Shown here one piece after another: positions 24,611 through 34,624 of a stretch of DNA of 64,000 nucleotides. The stretch lies in assembly GCA_047967505.1 (NCBI GenBank), contig CM106539.1, one strand, 5' to 3'. The translations under genes and the position numbers were made by a program. The notes beneath the pieces were generated by a model that was not told the origin of the DNA, searched no databases, and worked only from the letters and a program-made list of their open reading frames with translations. Numbering within the stretch: position 1 is the stretch's first letter; each line of letters starts with the position of its first letter. Origin of the DNA: Dipteris shenzhenensis (lineage: Eukaryota > Polypodiophyta > Polypodiopsida > Gleicheniales).

Positions 24611-25470
24611 TCATCGGACCCCTGTTTTTTGATGCAACCACTCGTGTTGGCATGGGACAAGGAGGGATTGGAAACTCTTCCACAGCTTCGGGCATCCAAT
24701 GTTGTTGTCCTCTTTTACAGTAGTGTTGTGTCTGAAGGATGGCCTTGTGCATCCATTGTTCGTGAAATCTCTAGGTCTTGCTCCTGGCAATGGGCGTGGG
24801 AAGTAGAGGCAAGATAGTAGCATGCAGTGGAGGTTTGCCTTTATTGTGATTAGGACTTCGAGTGGCATTGGGACCGATTGATCTCCTTCTGGGGACCAGA
24901 ACAAGGGGCATGGGAGGTCTCTGGAATTACATTTGTTCAAAATTTCATTGCCTCTTGAAGGTGGTCGCACTATAGGGAGGGTGGAATGGTCTTTATAGAG
25001 TGAAATTACTGAGGTTTTTCCACCATACGCGAGAGTAGCAGTTTGCGCTCTCCAGTTGATTTGGAAATTTATGGTGTAGCACTAGGTCCTCCCTAGGATC
25101 ATTTGTTCATCAGTCGTCTCTGTGGGAAGAACATAAAAATGAGTCTCTATCACCTGGCGGACAACGGTTAGTTTCAAGTCCACATACCCCAATGTACTTA
25201 AGATTTGACTGTTAATAACCCAAACTCAAGCAACATTAAGCTTTAGGGGTACCTTTAGTGCTTCCCATACCTTATGGGAGATGAAGTTATGGCTCGCTCT
25301 CGAATCCATGAGTGCCTTAATGCTTGTACCTAGGCCCTACAATTGGACACTCAACCTCGATCCACCGTTAGTTCATCAGTTGGGCCTAGGTGCTGTACCG
25401 TAGCCTTAAACAAATTCATTTGTTTCCTTTGTCTAATTTTGGCATTATGTATCTTGGCTTTTTCAATGGC
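24611..25470 (-). pseudogene. Gypsy-2 gag tail and retropepsin-like protease
   Basis: The minus strand from about 25470 shows a Lys-rich helical segment (KELKAEIAQMKLQAIEKAK, then RQRKQMNLFKATVQHLG). After it comes KALMDSRASHNFISHKVWE at 25319-25265, which matches the gypsy retropepsin motif ALVDSGATHNFIS with the active-site Gly changed to Arg. Further left, QMILGRTWCYTINFQINW-like sequence matches the protease end (VILGMDWL). The frame carries stops. No matching reverse transcriptase follows on the left, so this is a separate truncated gypsy element lying just beyond the integrase end of gypsy-1. Confidence 0.6.
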
Positions 25471-25487
25471 CTGGAGTTTCATCTGAG

Positions 25488-25754
25488 CTATCTCGGCCTT
25501 GAGCTCCTTATGGCCTGGAGTGTCTGTAGAGTGAGTGGACCATAATATCTTTTCAATTTGCTACCATTGAGGTAGCCGTCCATCTCGACTACATCTAGGG
25601 TGGATATTTGGCATGCGCCTTGTAGACTAATCTCCATTACGCGATAGGGACCCATGCCCCTATATTTAAGTTTGCACTTGGTGTTGCGGACGCTATAGAG
25701 GAGTGCTAGGTTGCCTCTTTGAGGTCCTTGTTCTTGAGGTTGCAGTCGAGCCAT
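25488..25754 (-). pseudogene. Gypsy-1 integrase C-terminal domain
   Basis: A stretch of 88 codons contains RGNLALLYSVRNTKCKLKYR and GMGPYRVMEIS, matching the gypsy integrase tail (D-x-V-L-x-... KxGPY-x-V) that lies between core and terminus. It ends GYLNGSKLKRYYGP, equivalent to the xNGxxLKxYY ending of this family. Confidence 0.7.
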
Positions 25755-26039
25755 TTTTTACACCTTGCCTTCTCCACTCAAAGGCAATACGCTGCGTGCA
25801 ATCTTGTCTCATCTAGTCATTCAAGATCGGTCAGGCACTCAGCTAAGGCATTTTTGATGAGTCTTTCCTTGACTATGATGCAAAGGCTGGGCACTACATA
25901 CTCCATCAACATAATTGTCTTCACCCCAAAAGCTAAGCTAAAGAGGGTGCAGATCGTCGCCACTTTGTAAGACATTTGGTAGGCCCACAATGCTGCGATG
26001 ACCTTGTGCTCCTAGTTGGTACCACTGGCTTCAACTGTA

Positions 26040-26440
26040 CAATAACACATTTTGTTTGAGCTTTTGGCTAGGCCGTTTGCTCTAGGATAATATGGCATAG
26101 ATTTCCTATGTATGATCATGAATTCGCTAGTCAGGATCGCTATTGTTTCATTGAGGAAATGAGTTCCTCAATCGTTTACTAGTTCTAAGGGACACCCAAA
26201 CTATGTGATTACTTGTTCATATAAAAACTTAGCTGTGGATTGCACATCAGCTTTCTTTGTGGCTCGGCCCTCTACCCATTTGGTAAAATAATATGTAGCT
26301 AGGATGATGTACCTGGACCCCCATTCATTTAGTTGCTGTGGGCTTATAGGACCCATGATATCTATGCCCCATTTCTCAAAAGGCTGATTAGTTAATATTC
26401 CTATTAGGGGCATCATATCCGCCTTATGGGGAATTTTCAC
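26040..26440 (-). pseudogene. Gypsy-1 integrase core (rve), catalytic Glu lost
   Basis: The core starts with the first catalytic Asp in FEKWGIDIMGPISP, then YIILATYYFTKWVEGRA. After an in-frame stop near 26180 come GTHFLNETI and YYPRANGLAKSSNK. In that last motif the usual NGQAESTNK catalytic Glu is Lys (codon AAA, 26063-26065), so strand transfer would be abolished even without the stop. Confidence 0.75.
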
Positions 26441-26639
26441 TCTTTAGCAGGGATCGCATCGTTTGACAAACTCGGCTGCATTCCCGAACTGGACACCAAA
26501 GGTCTATTTGTAGCACCTTATGTGCTGTAACATCAAAAATGACGAAGTGACCACCCACTATTCCTGAATGTGCTTCCTCGAGCACATCCACATACTTGTG
26601 TTCGCACAAGCATCTATGCATAATGATATCTTTTCCCAT
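26424..26639 (-). pseudogene. Gypsy-1 integrase zinc-binding (H2C2) region
   Basis: The stretch VLEEAHSGIVGGHFVIFDVT, HKVLQIDLWCP and CQTM resembles the integrase H2C2 finger (HxxxxGGHxxxxxT...W...C..C). It lies directly before the core, overlapping it by 17 bases in another frame. Confidence 0.7.
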
Positions 26640-26813
26640 GTGGTAGCGTTGGCATGTGATTAGTTGGTATGCTGCATTTTTAATGAGTTTGCGGGCTCTG
26701 TCCTTCTTTAGGACTTTGTCGACAGGTAACCCGTTTACTAGGTAGTGGCCTATTTCAGTTGCCCGTTCTAGAATTATGTCAATGAGAAATAAGGAAGCAT
26801 CTAGGAGGTCATC

Positions 26814-27224
26814 CTAGACTCTTGTTGGAGATTCTCCATTGGGAATCCTCGAGAGGTGGTCAGCTAGGATGTGGGTCTTTCCTTTATGCACCGTGACTAT
26901 GAAGTATAACTCCAGGAGGCTTAACATCCACCTTGTTATGTGTCCCGTCATGCAGGGCTTATTAACCAGATATAGTATTGCCTGATGATCCACAAAAAAG
27001 ACAAACTTGTTGGCTAACAAGTAATGCCTAAACTTCTTAACTACATAAACCATGGCTAGACCTTCTCTCTCTGTTGTAGTGTAATTAACTTCATCATCAT
27101 TTAATTGCCAGCTAGCAAAGTAGTCCAAGTTGTACTCCCCTGGTTGGGCTAACACGCACCTGATGGCAAAGTTTGAGGCATCTATGTGGACGTGGAATAT
27201 TAGATTCCAGTCCAGGGCCCGCAA
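26814..27224 (-). pseudogene. Gypsy-1 RNase H domain
   Basis: The frame shows HVHIDASNFAIRCVLAQPGE (first Asp), NYTTTEREGLAMVYVVKKFR (Glu), KFVFFVDHQAILYLVNKP (Asp), RWMLSLLELYFIVTVHKGK and ILADHLSRIPNGE (last Asp). All four metal-binding acidic positions expected of RT_RNaseH are retained. It lies in the correct position between reverse transcriptase and integrase. Confidence 0.85.
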
Positions 27225-27525
27225 TATCTATGTTGTAGTATAGCGAGAGCTAGCTTGAGGGCTTTAAAGGATCTCTAACACTCCTCGGTCCACACAAAGA
27301 CTACCAACAACTTATACTATGGCTGGGCTATGTCTACATAGAACAGGATGAATCTTCGATAATAACTTGTATGGCCTGTAAATCACTGCACTCCCTTGGT
27401 GTTTGTGGGTAAAGGTAGCTTCATAATGAGCTTGATCTGATTATAATCCATGTAGATCCCATTCTTGGACACCATGTGACCAAGAATCACTTTGTGTTTG
27501 ACCCAAAACTGACACTCCAGATGAT

Positions 27526-28055
27526 TTAGGGATATCCGATACAACTACACCTCTCAAGGACTAGATTTAGGTATTTCATAGGATCATCCCATTTCAAATT
27601 CACGCACAAGTTGTCCAAGAAGACTTCTATGAAGTCTCTTAGGTACTCCTTGAAGGTGGTGATCATCAGTTGTTGCCGTTGAAATGTGGCGGGTGCATTG
27701 GTGAGCTCAAATATCATCACATTGGCTACATACACACCCCATTCAGTTGCAAAGGTAGTTTTATGCTGATCTTCTGGGGTGATGGATACTTGATTGTACC
27801 CAGAAAACCCATTTAGGAGATGTAAGCATCCTTCTCGGCTACCCTTTCTAGAACATGTCCCATGAAAGGAAATGGGTACTGGTTGCACCTTGTGATGGCA
27901 TTGACCTTTTTCAAGCTCATGTATACTCGGATTTTTCCATTCTTCTTTATCACAAGGGGTGACACCCAGTCTGTATGCTCTATCTCATATATGAATCTCG
28001 CATCTATAAGTTTTTGGATCTCCTCCCTCACTATGAGCGCATACTTGGGATTCAT
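27526..28055 (-). pseudogene. Gypsy-1 reverse transcriptase, catalytic Asp changed to Asn
   Basis: Two overlapping frames give one reverse transcriptase. The first (28055-27813) has EEIQKLIDARFIYEIEHTDW, VSPLVIKKNGKIRVYMSLKK and CNQYPFPF. The second (27888-27526) has LLNGFSGYNQVSITPEDQHK, TTFATEWGVYVANVMIFELT and NAPATFQR. The active site reads FIEVFLDNLCV in place of FLDD, so the second catalytic Asp is Asn. The frame changes near 27850 at a short garbled stretch. Confidence 0.85.
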
Positions 28056-28261
28056 AGTTTAGGGACGCTATTGCACTAGAATGATGTCATCTACCATGGG
28101 TATAGTGTGCTGCACGACTTCAACAGGCACACCCTTCATGTCTGTATACTTCCAGGCCATGCCGTCCTTGTACTCTCAGAGGAGGTCAATTAAGGCCTAC
28201 TCCTTGGTGAGGTCATCTGCTATGTATATTGGGTGTGGCCCTGCCCCTTCTAGTGCCAAGT

Positions 28262-28729
28262 TCACTTAACTTTGGCTAGGCCATCATATCCTTGGAAGCA
28301 ACCTTCTTCTTGGATTCTCTTGGTTTGCTGGTATAAGATTTTGCGGTCTTCTATTGTGTAGGCCTTATAATGAGAAGGAACCTGTTGTAGGTCCTCCTTT
28401 TCTTCATCCTCATCCTCCTCCACTTTTTGGGTGTCTTTTCCCTTGCCCTTGGTGGAAGTCTTCAGGATTTTGGAACTTTGGAGCTTTGGATCTGGAGGGG
28501 GCTCCTCCATGGCAATTATGGAACCTATTGGAAAGGTAACCCTACTCAACCAAAATCCCCAATAGGAGGAAAACTCATGGTGAGCAGTAGTGGCCCCCAC
28601 ATATGTCAGCCAATGGAGGTTCAATTTGACTCTAACTTTCCCCTTGCTCATATGGAAAGATGCATTAAAATTGATTTTGCTAGCTACATATTTGATATTG
28701 CACCCACATTCTGCAATCAATACCACCAT
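28262..28729 (-). pseudogene. Gypsy-1 linker between protease and reverse transcriptase
   Basis: A stretch of 155 codons with no domain. Its middle is highly charged (KGKGKDTQKVEEDEDEEKED). Its position matches the variable linker between protease and reverse transcriptase in plant gypsy polyproteins. Upstream similarity to the protease tail is unclear. Confidence 0.5.
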
Positions 28730-29065
28730 ACATGCTCACTTGAAACAACACATATCAACTTAGACTTACACAACTCGTGGGGGTTAAACATCACTAGCGT
28801 ATTCAACTCTTCATGCTGAGTTAGGGGTTGTTATTTGGAACCCTATTCTTTTTGGGATGTCAATATTATCTAGAATGTGCATCCAATTTTGAGAGAACTT
28901 TGGCTCCAGGAGAGGGACATACCAAAACTCATCTCCCTCCTTCCCGTCACACTCTCTCTCACAAGTTTGAAGCAGTTTCAGGGACGCTGTCCTATCCATT
29001 GTGTTGGATTTTGTGGCAAATTGCTGTCTTGACAATGGGTGGGTCTTGTATATGCATAGCTCCAC

Positions 29066-29420
29066 TCACATGATTTGCTCCTCATGGCATAAATAGATGT
29101 TGTCCGTGTGCCAATCATGTATGAGTCCGGACATTCGTAGAAAGGGCCTACCTAGGATGACTTCATATCTGGGCTGCTGGGTGAAGTCCATAACCACAAA
29201 TAGAACCGGGTACATGAAGTCAAACACCTTAATGTTAATACCTGTGAGAAGTCCTATAGGTTCAACAGTTTCGACGTTGACTAGCTTCACTACAAGATGG
29301 GGTCGCTTGAGGGAAGGTTTCCCCCACGTTTCCCAAAATTATTTGGTGCAGACACGTACACCTGCTCCCCCATCTAGGATGGCGTCAACCCTTTGGTTCT
29401 GGTAGGTTATGGGGATAACT
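29066..29420 (-). pseudogene. Gypsy-1 aspartic protease
   Basis: On the minus strand from about 29405, QRVDAILDGGAGVRVC carries the DGGAG-type active site found in one branch of plant gypsy proteases. After an in-frame stop, KLVNVETVEPIGLLTGINIK, FDFMYPVLFVVMDF and YEVILGRPFLRMSG follow. The latter is the ILGRPWL-type ending of the domain. Confidence 0.75.
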
Positions 29421-29588
29421 ACATTGGTGTCATCGCCTTCAAACTATTGGCCTAATTTATTGATGGGAATGTTAGGTAGGTTCTGGCCCTCCTCTTGTGG
29501 TTGGTTTTCTTCAGGGTTGGTAGGTTCTTGGGCCAGGATTTGCCCGTTCATCCAGCTTGAGAGGTCTCGCTAGAGGGTAGGTCCCCTG

Positions 29589-30546
29589 CTACAAGGATGC
29601 AATTGGCATCTTGAACTCTATGGAGAGGAAGGCAGCTAACCCGACAATATCATGTGGTTTCTTGGAGGCCTCCATTCCCACCAATAGTGGCTCATCAAAG
29701 CTGTAGAGGTCTTCCTCCTCTCTCAGTTTCTGCAACACTGGGTCCTCTTGAAACATCCGTTGCATCAAGTCCAAGACCTCTAAGTTATCAGCGCTAGGTG
29801 GTTCGTCTTCTTCCACTCTTTTTGGAACCCTAAGTATCTTCTCTCCCCTATGAGTTTTTAGGTGGTCAGGGTGGATGGTATCTGACCCTTTGTTAACCTT
29901 GATTCTATGCTCAAATTTCTCTTGGAAATTTCATACCAAGTTATGATCATCTATTAAGCAATGTTTCTCTAAGACCATGGATAAGCTCCCTTATGAGCAG
30001 GTGGAGATGTGAGGCCTTGGGCCCGCACTAGTTTGTTTAGCTTCGGATATGGGGCATAGTAGGATCATCCAAGGAAGCATCCCATTTGAATGTAGAGGAG
30101 GTGGCAAGGGTGGCTGCCTCCTCATTTGACCCATCTTGGATGAGCACTTGATTTGTGGCCATTTCCTCATCTGAACCATCTCCTCATGTGAACCATCTTG
30201 GATGATGAGCAATTGATTTGTTCCTTCGCCCACCCTGGTGACCTTCTTGGGCTTGGTTTGTGGGGACAAGTGTGCCTCAAAAATTTGGGACATGGAAGTC
30301 CTATCCTTCCTTGCTTGCTTCTTCATCCCCTTGCCTAGGGAATTTGCTTATATCCTCATGATGACCTTCAAGGGCACCAGTGCTACTTGACCTTGTTGAT
30401 GAGCAACTTGATGCTAGTGCTCTTGAGCGGTGTAGTTGGAGTCGCTGGCCTCCTCAGGTGACAATCCTTAAATAAATGGTCCACTTCTACTAGGCATTTG
30501 CATGGATGCTCCTTGCATTGGTATGTAGGGTGGAGCTTGGAAGGGT
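29589..30546 (-). pseudogene. Gypsy-1 gag C-terminal part with degenerate zinc knuckle
   Basis: Charged minus-strand frames (29816-29589 and 30326-29991) precede the protease. Near 30480 the sequence KCLVEVDHLFKDC keeps the His and final Cys of a CCHC knuckle (CxxCxxxxHxxxxC) but has one Cys displaced. The gag N-terminus is missing because the sequence changes to CACTA-1 at 30547. Confidence 0.5.
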
Positions 30547-30599
30547 ATCGCATTGATTGCATTTTCTTCAATTTAAGCTGAATAATCTGTCGACTGATT

Positions 30600-31346
30600 A
30601 TGAAAATATCTTACATGGGCATGTGAAATAGATGGATATCTCAAAAAGAGATCTCCATATTGAGTATCGAGAAGGCTAGGGTGGAATCCATCGAAGCCGT
30701 ATGCTTGCTTGAGAAGCACTTTCCCTCGAGCATTATGACAACTCAAGTCTACTTGCTTGTGCACATAGTTGATGAGGTGGCTATTGCAGGTACCGTTCAT
30801 AGTCAATGGATGTTTTTTCTCGAGTGGTTTATGAAAAATTTGAAGGGATTTGTAAGACAAAGAGCAAGACCAGAAGCAAGCATGGCAGACAGATGGCTTG
30901 TGCAAGAGTCATTAGTATATATCACAGAGTTTCTTGCATCCACGGATCCCGATATGCCGCAAGCTTGGCATAACAAGGATGATGATTGCATCGTTGGCGA
31001 GGTTCCCCAAGCAAAAGGGATTGAAAGAAAGATGAGCGAAGAGAAAATGGAGAAATTCAATACGTTTTGTATCCTCAATAGCCTTGAGATGCAGAAGTGG
31101 ATTGAGAGATATTAAGTGGCCAAAGCAAAAAGAATAAATGCAAGGACGAGATTCAGAGTAATGTACAGGCAATCGCAACCATATCCACGGGATCTGTCTC
31201 TTCTCCCCACTCACATGTCACTTGATTGGCTACAACTGGCTCTACGTAAAGCTGAACGCGATGGAGAGACAATAAACGAGCGCAAGCGAGAGTTATCATC
31301 TGGATGTATGATGCATGCATGTTTCTTACCTCTTGACGTAATTAAG
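30600..31346 (+). pseudogene. CACTA-1 transposase, DUF4218 region
   Basis: The plus-strand frame reads VESIEAVCLLEKHFPSSIMT, TQVYLLVHIVDEVAIAGTVH, MFFLEWFMKNLKGFVRQRAR and PEASMADRWLVQESL, the DUF4218 region of TNP2-type CACTA transposases. A stop at 31113-31115 interrupts what continues in copies 2 and 3. After it the frame runs on as INARTRFRVMYRQSQPYP and MSLDWLQLALRKAERDGETI to about 31346, ending in a likely intron boundary. CACTA transposases act in the nucleus on the terminal and subterminal repeats. Confidence 0.8.
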
Positions 31347-31553
31347 TAATTATTTGTGGCAATATACGCTATAAAATAGATGCATCTTCATTGTTTTAAT
31401 GATGCTCTTTTACAGTACAAAAAGTACAGTGCATTATGGTCATATGGACGACATTTTTGCGTGGAATGCATCGATTCAAAGAGAGTCACGTATGATTGTG
31501 GAGTCATGGATAACTTCACACAAGATAGCCGAGCAAGTGCTTCGGATACCAAT

Positions 31554-31558
31554 CTTCT
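31554..31558. repeat. Target-site duplication, left copy (CTTCT)
   Basis: Matches 36305-36309 exactly. Five bases is the normal copia duplication length. Confidence 0.95.
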
Positions 31559-32287
31559 TGTTAGATGTCAATGCTCCACTCTCGTGTAACTACACGGGAA
31601 CCAGCTAACTCTACTTGTAAGCCCCCCATATGAGGAGAAGGCATTTGAGTAGCTCGTTTATCTGGTAGGTCCTGGTTTGGACACCAGATGGGGGCCATGT
31701 GTGGCCTGATGGCTGGACGGGTTCAGATAGAGTTGGCACACTGCAAACTAGGCTACATGCAAGTGTGGGAAGGCATACCTTGACTGACCGCATTGAGGGT
31801 AGATGGAGCATTTCCCGGGGCAGCCCACTCTCGGGTTGCGGGGCCCGTTTGGAGCCTTAGATGATCTCTGATGGCACTGGGCGGAACGGAAAACATAGGT
31901 TAATTGCTCTATTTTGCGCACCGGTTCTATCGTATGGTCGGTGGCCTATTTCGGGACCGACCCCCAGGCGACCGTTTTGGCCGAATTGGGTCGGTCACCC
32001 AATTGAGCCTAACCGACTACGACTGGTGGCTATATAAGAGTGAGCCCATGAAGCCCATTTCATCACTAGCTACAACAACCCTGATTCCTTAGCATCCAGC
32101 CTCCGTCTTCTACTGTTTCCAGCATGCCATCGAAGCTTCTTTCACAGGAGCGCATGGTTGGGAGGCAGCGCCATCTATTGTATCAGTCCTACAGTAATCA
32201 AATTTTTGATTCTCCATACTATCTTGTTTTCTCTCTTGTATACAAGATCCTGTTATCTGTTGAGCATAGACGTATTATTTTCTTACA
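31559..32287 (+). repeat. Copia-B 5' LTR
   Basis: 729 bp, TGTTAGATGTCAATG to CGTATTATTTTCTTACA. It has a TATA box CTATATAAG at 32030-32038 preceded by CAATTGAGCC. The minus-strand frame across it is spurious, since it recurs in both LTRs. Confidence 0.95.
32030..32038 (+). promoter_or_regulatory. TATA box in copia-B 5' LTR
   Basis: CTATATAAG, repeated at the equivalent position of the 3' LTR (36044-36052). It is well placed about 250 bp before the LTR end. Confidence 0.8.
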
Positions 32288-32300
32288 TGGTATCAGAGCC
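32288..32300 (+). promoter_or_regulatory. Copia-B primer binding site (initiator tRNA-Met)
   Basis: TGGTATCAGAGCC abuts the LTR end with no spacer. It is complementary to the initiator tRNA-Met 3' end. Confidence 0.95.
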
Positions 32301-32358
32301 TGGACTCTAGCAAGAAGATTTGGTAGTGTGTTTTCTGTTTGCGAGCAGATTGTGAGAG

Positions 32359-33027
32359 ATGGCCCAGCCCGCAAGACTGCGAATCCCACCGTTCGATGAA
32401 AGCGGAAAGTTGGACGGCTCTAACTATCCACTCTGGAAGTTCAAGATGAAGACCATCCTAAGTGCATATGAGCTTTGGGACACTGCTACTGGGGTGGACG
32501 TGAGGCTGGTTGCGAGACCGGATCTAGCCAATGCAGGACAACAGATAGTACCAACTGCGGATGAGATTCTCGCATGGACAAGAAGAAATGCAGATGCGTT
32601 GTGTTCTATTGTCTGCAGTGTTAGTGATTTTATCATGGCGTTAATTCAACATGTCACCACAGCAGAGGAGGCATGGACGGTCTTGAAAAATCAGTTCAAG
32701 ACCACGAATCAGATCACCATCACCAGCGAGAATCTAGCACGAAGGTGCATACGGATTCTCCCACCAAAGTACGACGGTCTTGTTAGGGCACTGAATACGC
32801 AGAACAAAAATCCACCCCTCAACTTTGAGGATTTCAGCGCGATGCTTCTGGAGGAGGAGATGCGTCAAAAGATGAGGACTGGAGAAGATTTAGCTTTCTG
32901 GACCGGATCAAAGAAAGGTAAGGGTAAGGACTCTGGTAACCCATCTTCTTCTAATGATAAAAAGAGAAAGAAGAAGATCAAGTGCTTCTATTGCAACAAG
33001 GCAGGGCACAAGCAGAATGAGTGGTGA
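32359..33027 (+). pseudogene. Copia-B gag
   Basis: The ATG at 32359 starts MAQPARLRIPPFDESGKLDG, then SNYPLWKFKMKTILSAYELW and a UBN2-like region. The zinc knuckle reads CFYCNKAGHKQNEW: the last Cys is replaced by Trp and the next codon is TGA. The same frame remains open after the stop into the protease, so the stop is a single lesion in an otherwise continuous gag-pol frame. Confidence 0.85.
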
Positions 33028-33906
33028 AAGAAGATTGCAGATGAGAAGAATGGAGTAAAGAAAGAGTCCAGCAACAGCGCGCAAGCAGCACCAATAGAGC
33101 TATTGGTAGCAATTGAGGAGATTTGCACGGAGGCAGTTCATGTACCTGCGGATGAACCTTGGATCATTGACAGTGGTGCATCACACCACATGACCAGTCG
33201 GAAGGATTGGTATACCTCTCTACAGCTAGTAGGGAATGACATCCTGGTAGCAGTCGGCAATGATGCAAAATGTCTAGCAAAAGAAAAAGGTACGATTGCT
33301 CTCAAGTCAGATGGAGTTGTAAAACAGTTGTCTGATGTTCTTTATGTGCCAGATATCAAGAGGAACTTGTTGTCCGTTTCCGCGATCACAAATCAGGACC
33401 TCAAAGTTCAATTCGATAAGAATGGTGCACAGATTCTGGATCTTCAAGGGAAGGTCGTTGGTAAAGGTACACGGTGCAACAACATTTACGAACTCTCAGC
33501 TTTCACTGCTCGGGCGGATGTGAAGAACACTAAGCTGTGGCATGAGAGGTTTGGTCATCTAAACCTTAGTTCTTTGAAGGAGATGCATAAAAGTGGAATG
33601 ATTGCAGACCTACCAGAAATTTTAGATCTGCCTGATGTATGTGAAGCTTGCATGATGGGCAAGCAGCATCGGCATCCCTTTCCTAAAGAGGCCAACAGGG
33701 CAAAGGCTCCTCTAGAGCTCGTTCACACGGACCTCTGCGAGAAGATAGAGACGGAAGCTTTGGGTGGTTCCTACTACTTCATGACGCTGATCGACGACTA
33801 CAGTAGAAGGATATGGATATACTTCCTGAAGACTAAAGACGACGAGGCTTTTAGTAGGTTCAAGGAATGGCATGTAATGGTCGAGAAAGAAAGGGGAGGA
33901 AGGTGA
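33028..33906 (+). pseudogene. Copia-B protease and integrase N-terminal part
   Basis: In the same frame as gag, it shows PWIIDSGASHHMTSRKDW (protease active site), LYVPDIKRNLLSVSAI, LWHERFGHLNLSSLKEM with CEACMMGKQHRHPF (GAG-pre-integrase), and LELVHTDLC with MTLIDDYSRRIWIYFLKTKD (integrase core, first Asp). It ends at a frameshift just after VEKERGG. Confidence 0.9.
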
Positions 33907-34624
33907 AGAAGTTGAGATCAGATAGAGGTGGAGAGTTCACATCAACTAAATTTGAAAGTTACTGCAAAAGTCACGGAATCAAGAGGTAGAAACCCCCACC
34001 ACATACATCACAGCAAAATGGAGTAGCAGAATGCAAGATGCGCATCATCTGCGAAATGGGCTGGAGTATGATGAAAGGGAAAGATTTGCCAAAGACTTTC
34101 TGGGCTGAAGCATGTAACATTGCAGTTTACATCTTGAATTGTAGCTACACGAAGGCTGTGAACGGGATGACTCCACTGCAAGCCTTTTCTGGTAAGAAAC
34201 CTTTAGCTGCACATTTCAGAGTTTTTGGATGTGACCGTTTTGTGCATGTCCCTGATGCTACGAGGACCAAATGGGAACCGAAGATCGGAAGTGTATTTTC
34301 TTGGGCTATAGTGAAGAGGCGAAGGGTTACCATCTCTATAACCCTGTTACCAAGAAGGTAATTGTAAGTCGTGATGTGGTCTTCTCAGAACAGCCGCATC
34401 AATTGGAGGAGGATGCTTCCTTCCCAGACAACCAGGACCAGGATATCCATCCAGTACCACCACCAATAGTAGACCAAACTCCCCCAACGGTGCTTGGGAG
34501 GATTCAAGACAAAGAAGATGAAGAAGAGCTCGCAGAACCACAACAGCAATGGCCATTCCTGAAGTGGGTAAAGCAACTTTTGGATGGCAGAGAACCTCCA
34601 GCCATTGAGGAACCATCCGAATAG
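33907..34624 (+). pseudogene. Copia-B integrase C-terminal part
   Basis: After the frameshift, KKLRSDRGGEFTSTKFESYC gives the second catalytic Asp and SQQNGVAECKMR the position of the Glu. A stop sits at 33987-33989 in this frame. LPKTFWAEACNIAVYILN, MTPLQAFSGKKP and HFRVFGCDRFVHVP follow. A second frameshift near 34290 leads to CIFLGYSEEAKGYHLYNPVT, SRDVVFSEQ and an acidic tail. The frame stops at 34622 where the deletion junction lies. Confidence 0.85.

Larger units (their letters stand above)
25488..30546 (-). mobile_element. Gypsy-1, degenerate Ty3/gypsy retrotransposon
   Basis: On the minus strand, right to left, the order is gag zinc knuckle, protease, reverse transcriptase, RNase H, integrase zinc finger, integrase core and integrase C-terminus. 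That is the Ty3/gypsy order. Neither LTR was recognised. The gag end is cut at 30546, where CACTA-1 begins. Each domain is broken by stops or frameshifts, and two catalytic residues are replaced. Confidence 0.85.

Noticed and set aside
31611-31811. 66-codon minus-strand frame, repeated at 35624-35824
   Set aside because: Present in both copia-B LTRs and not conserved as a protein; part of the LTR.
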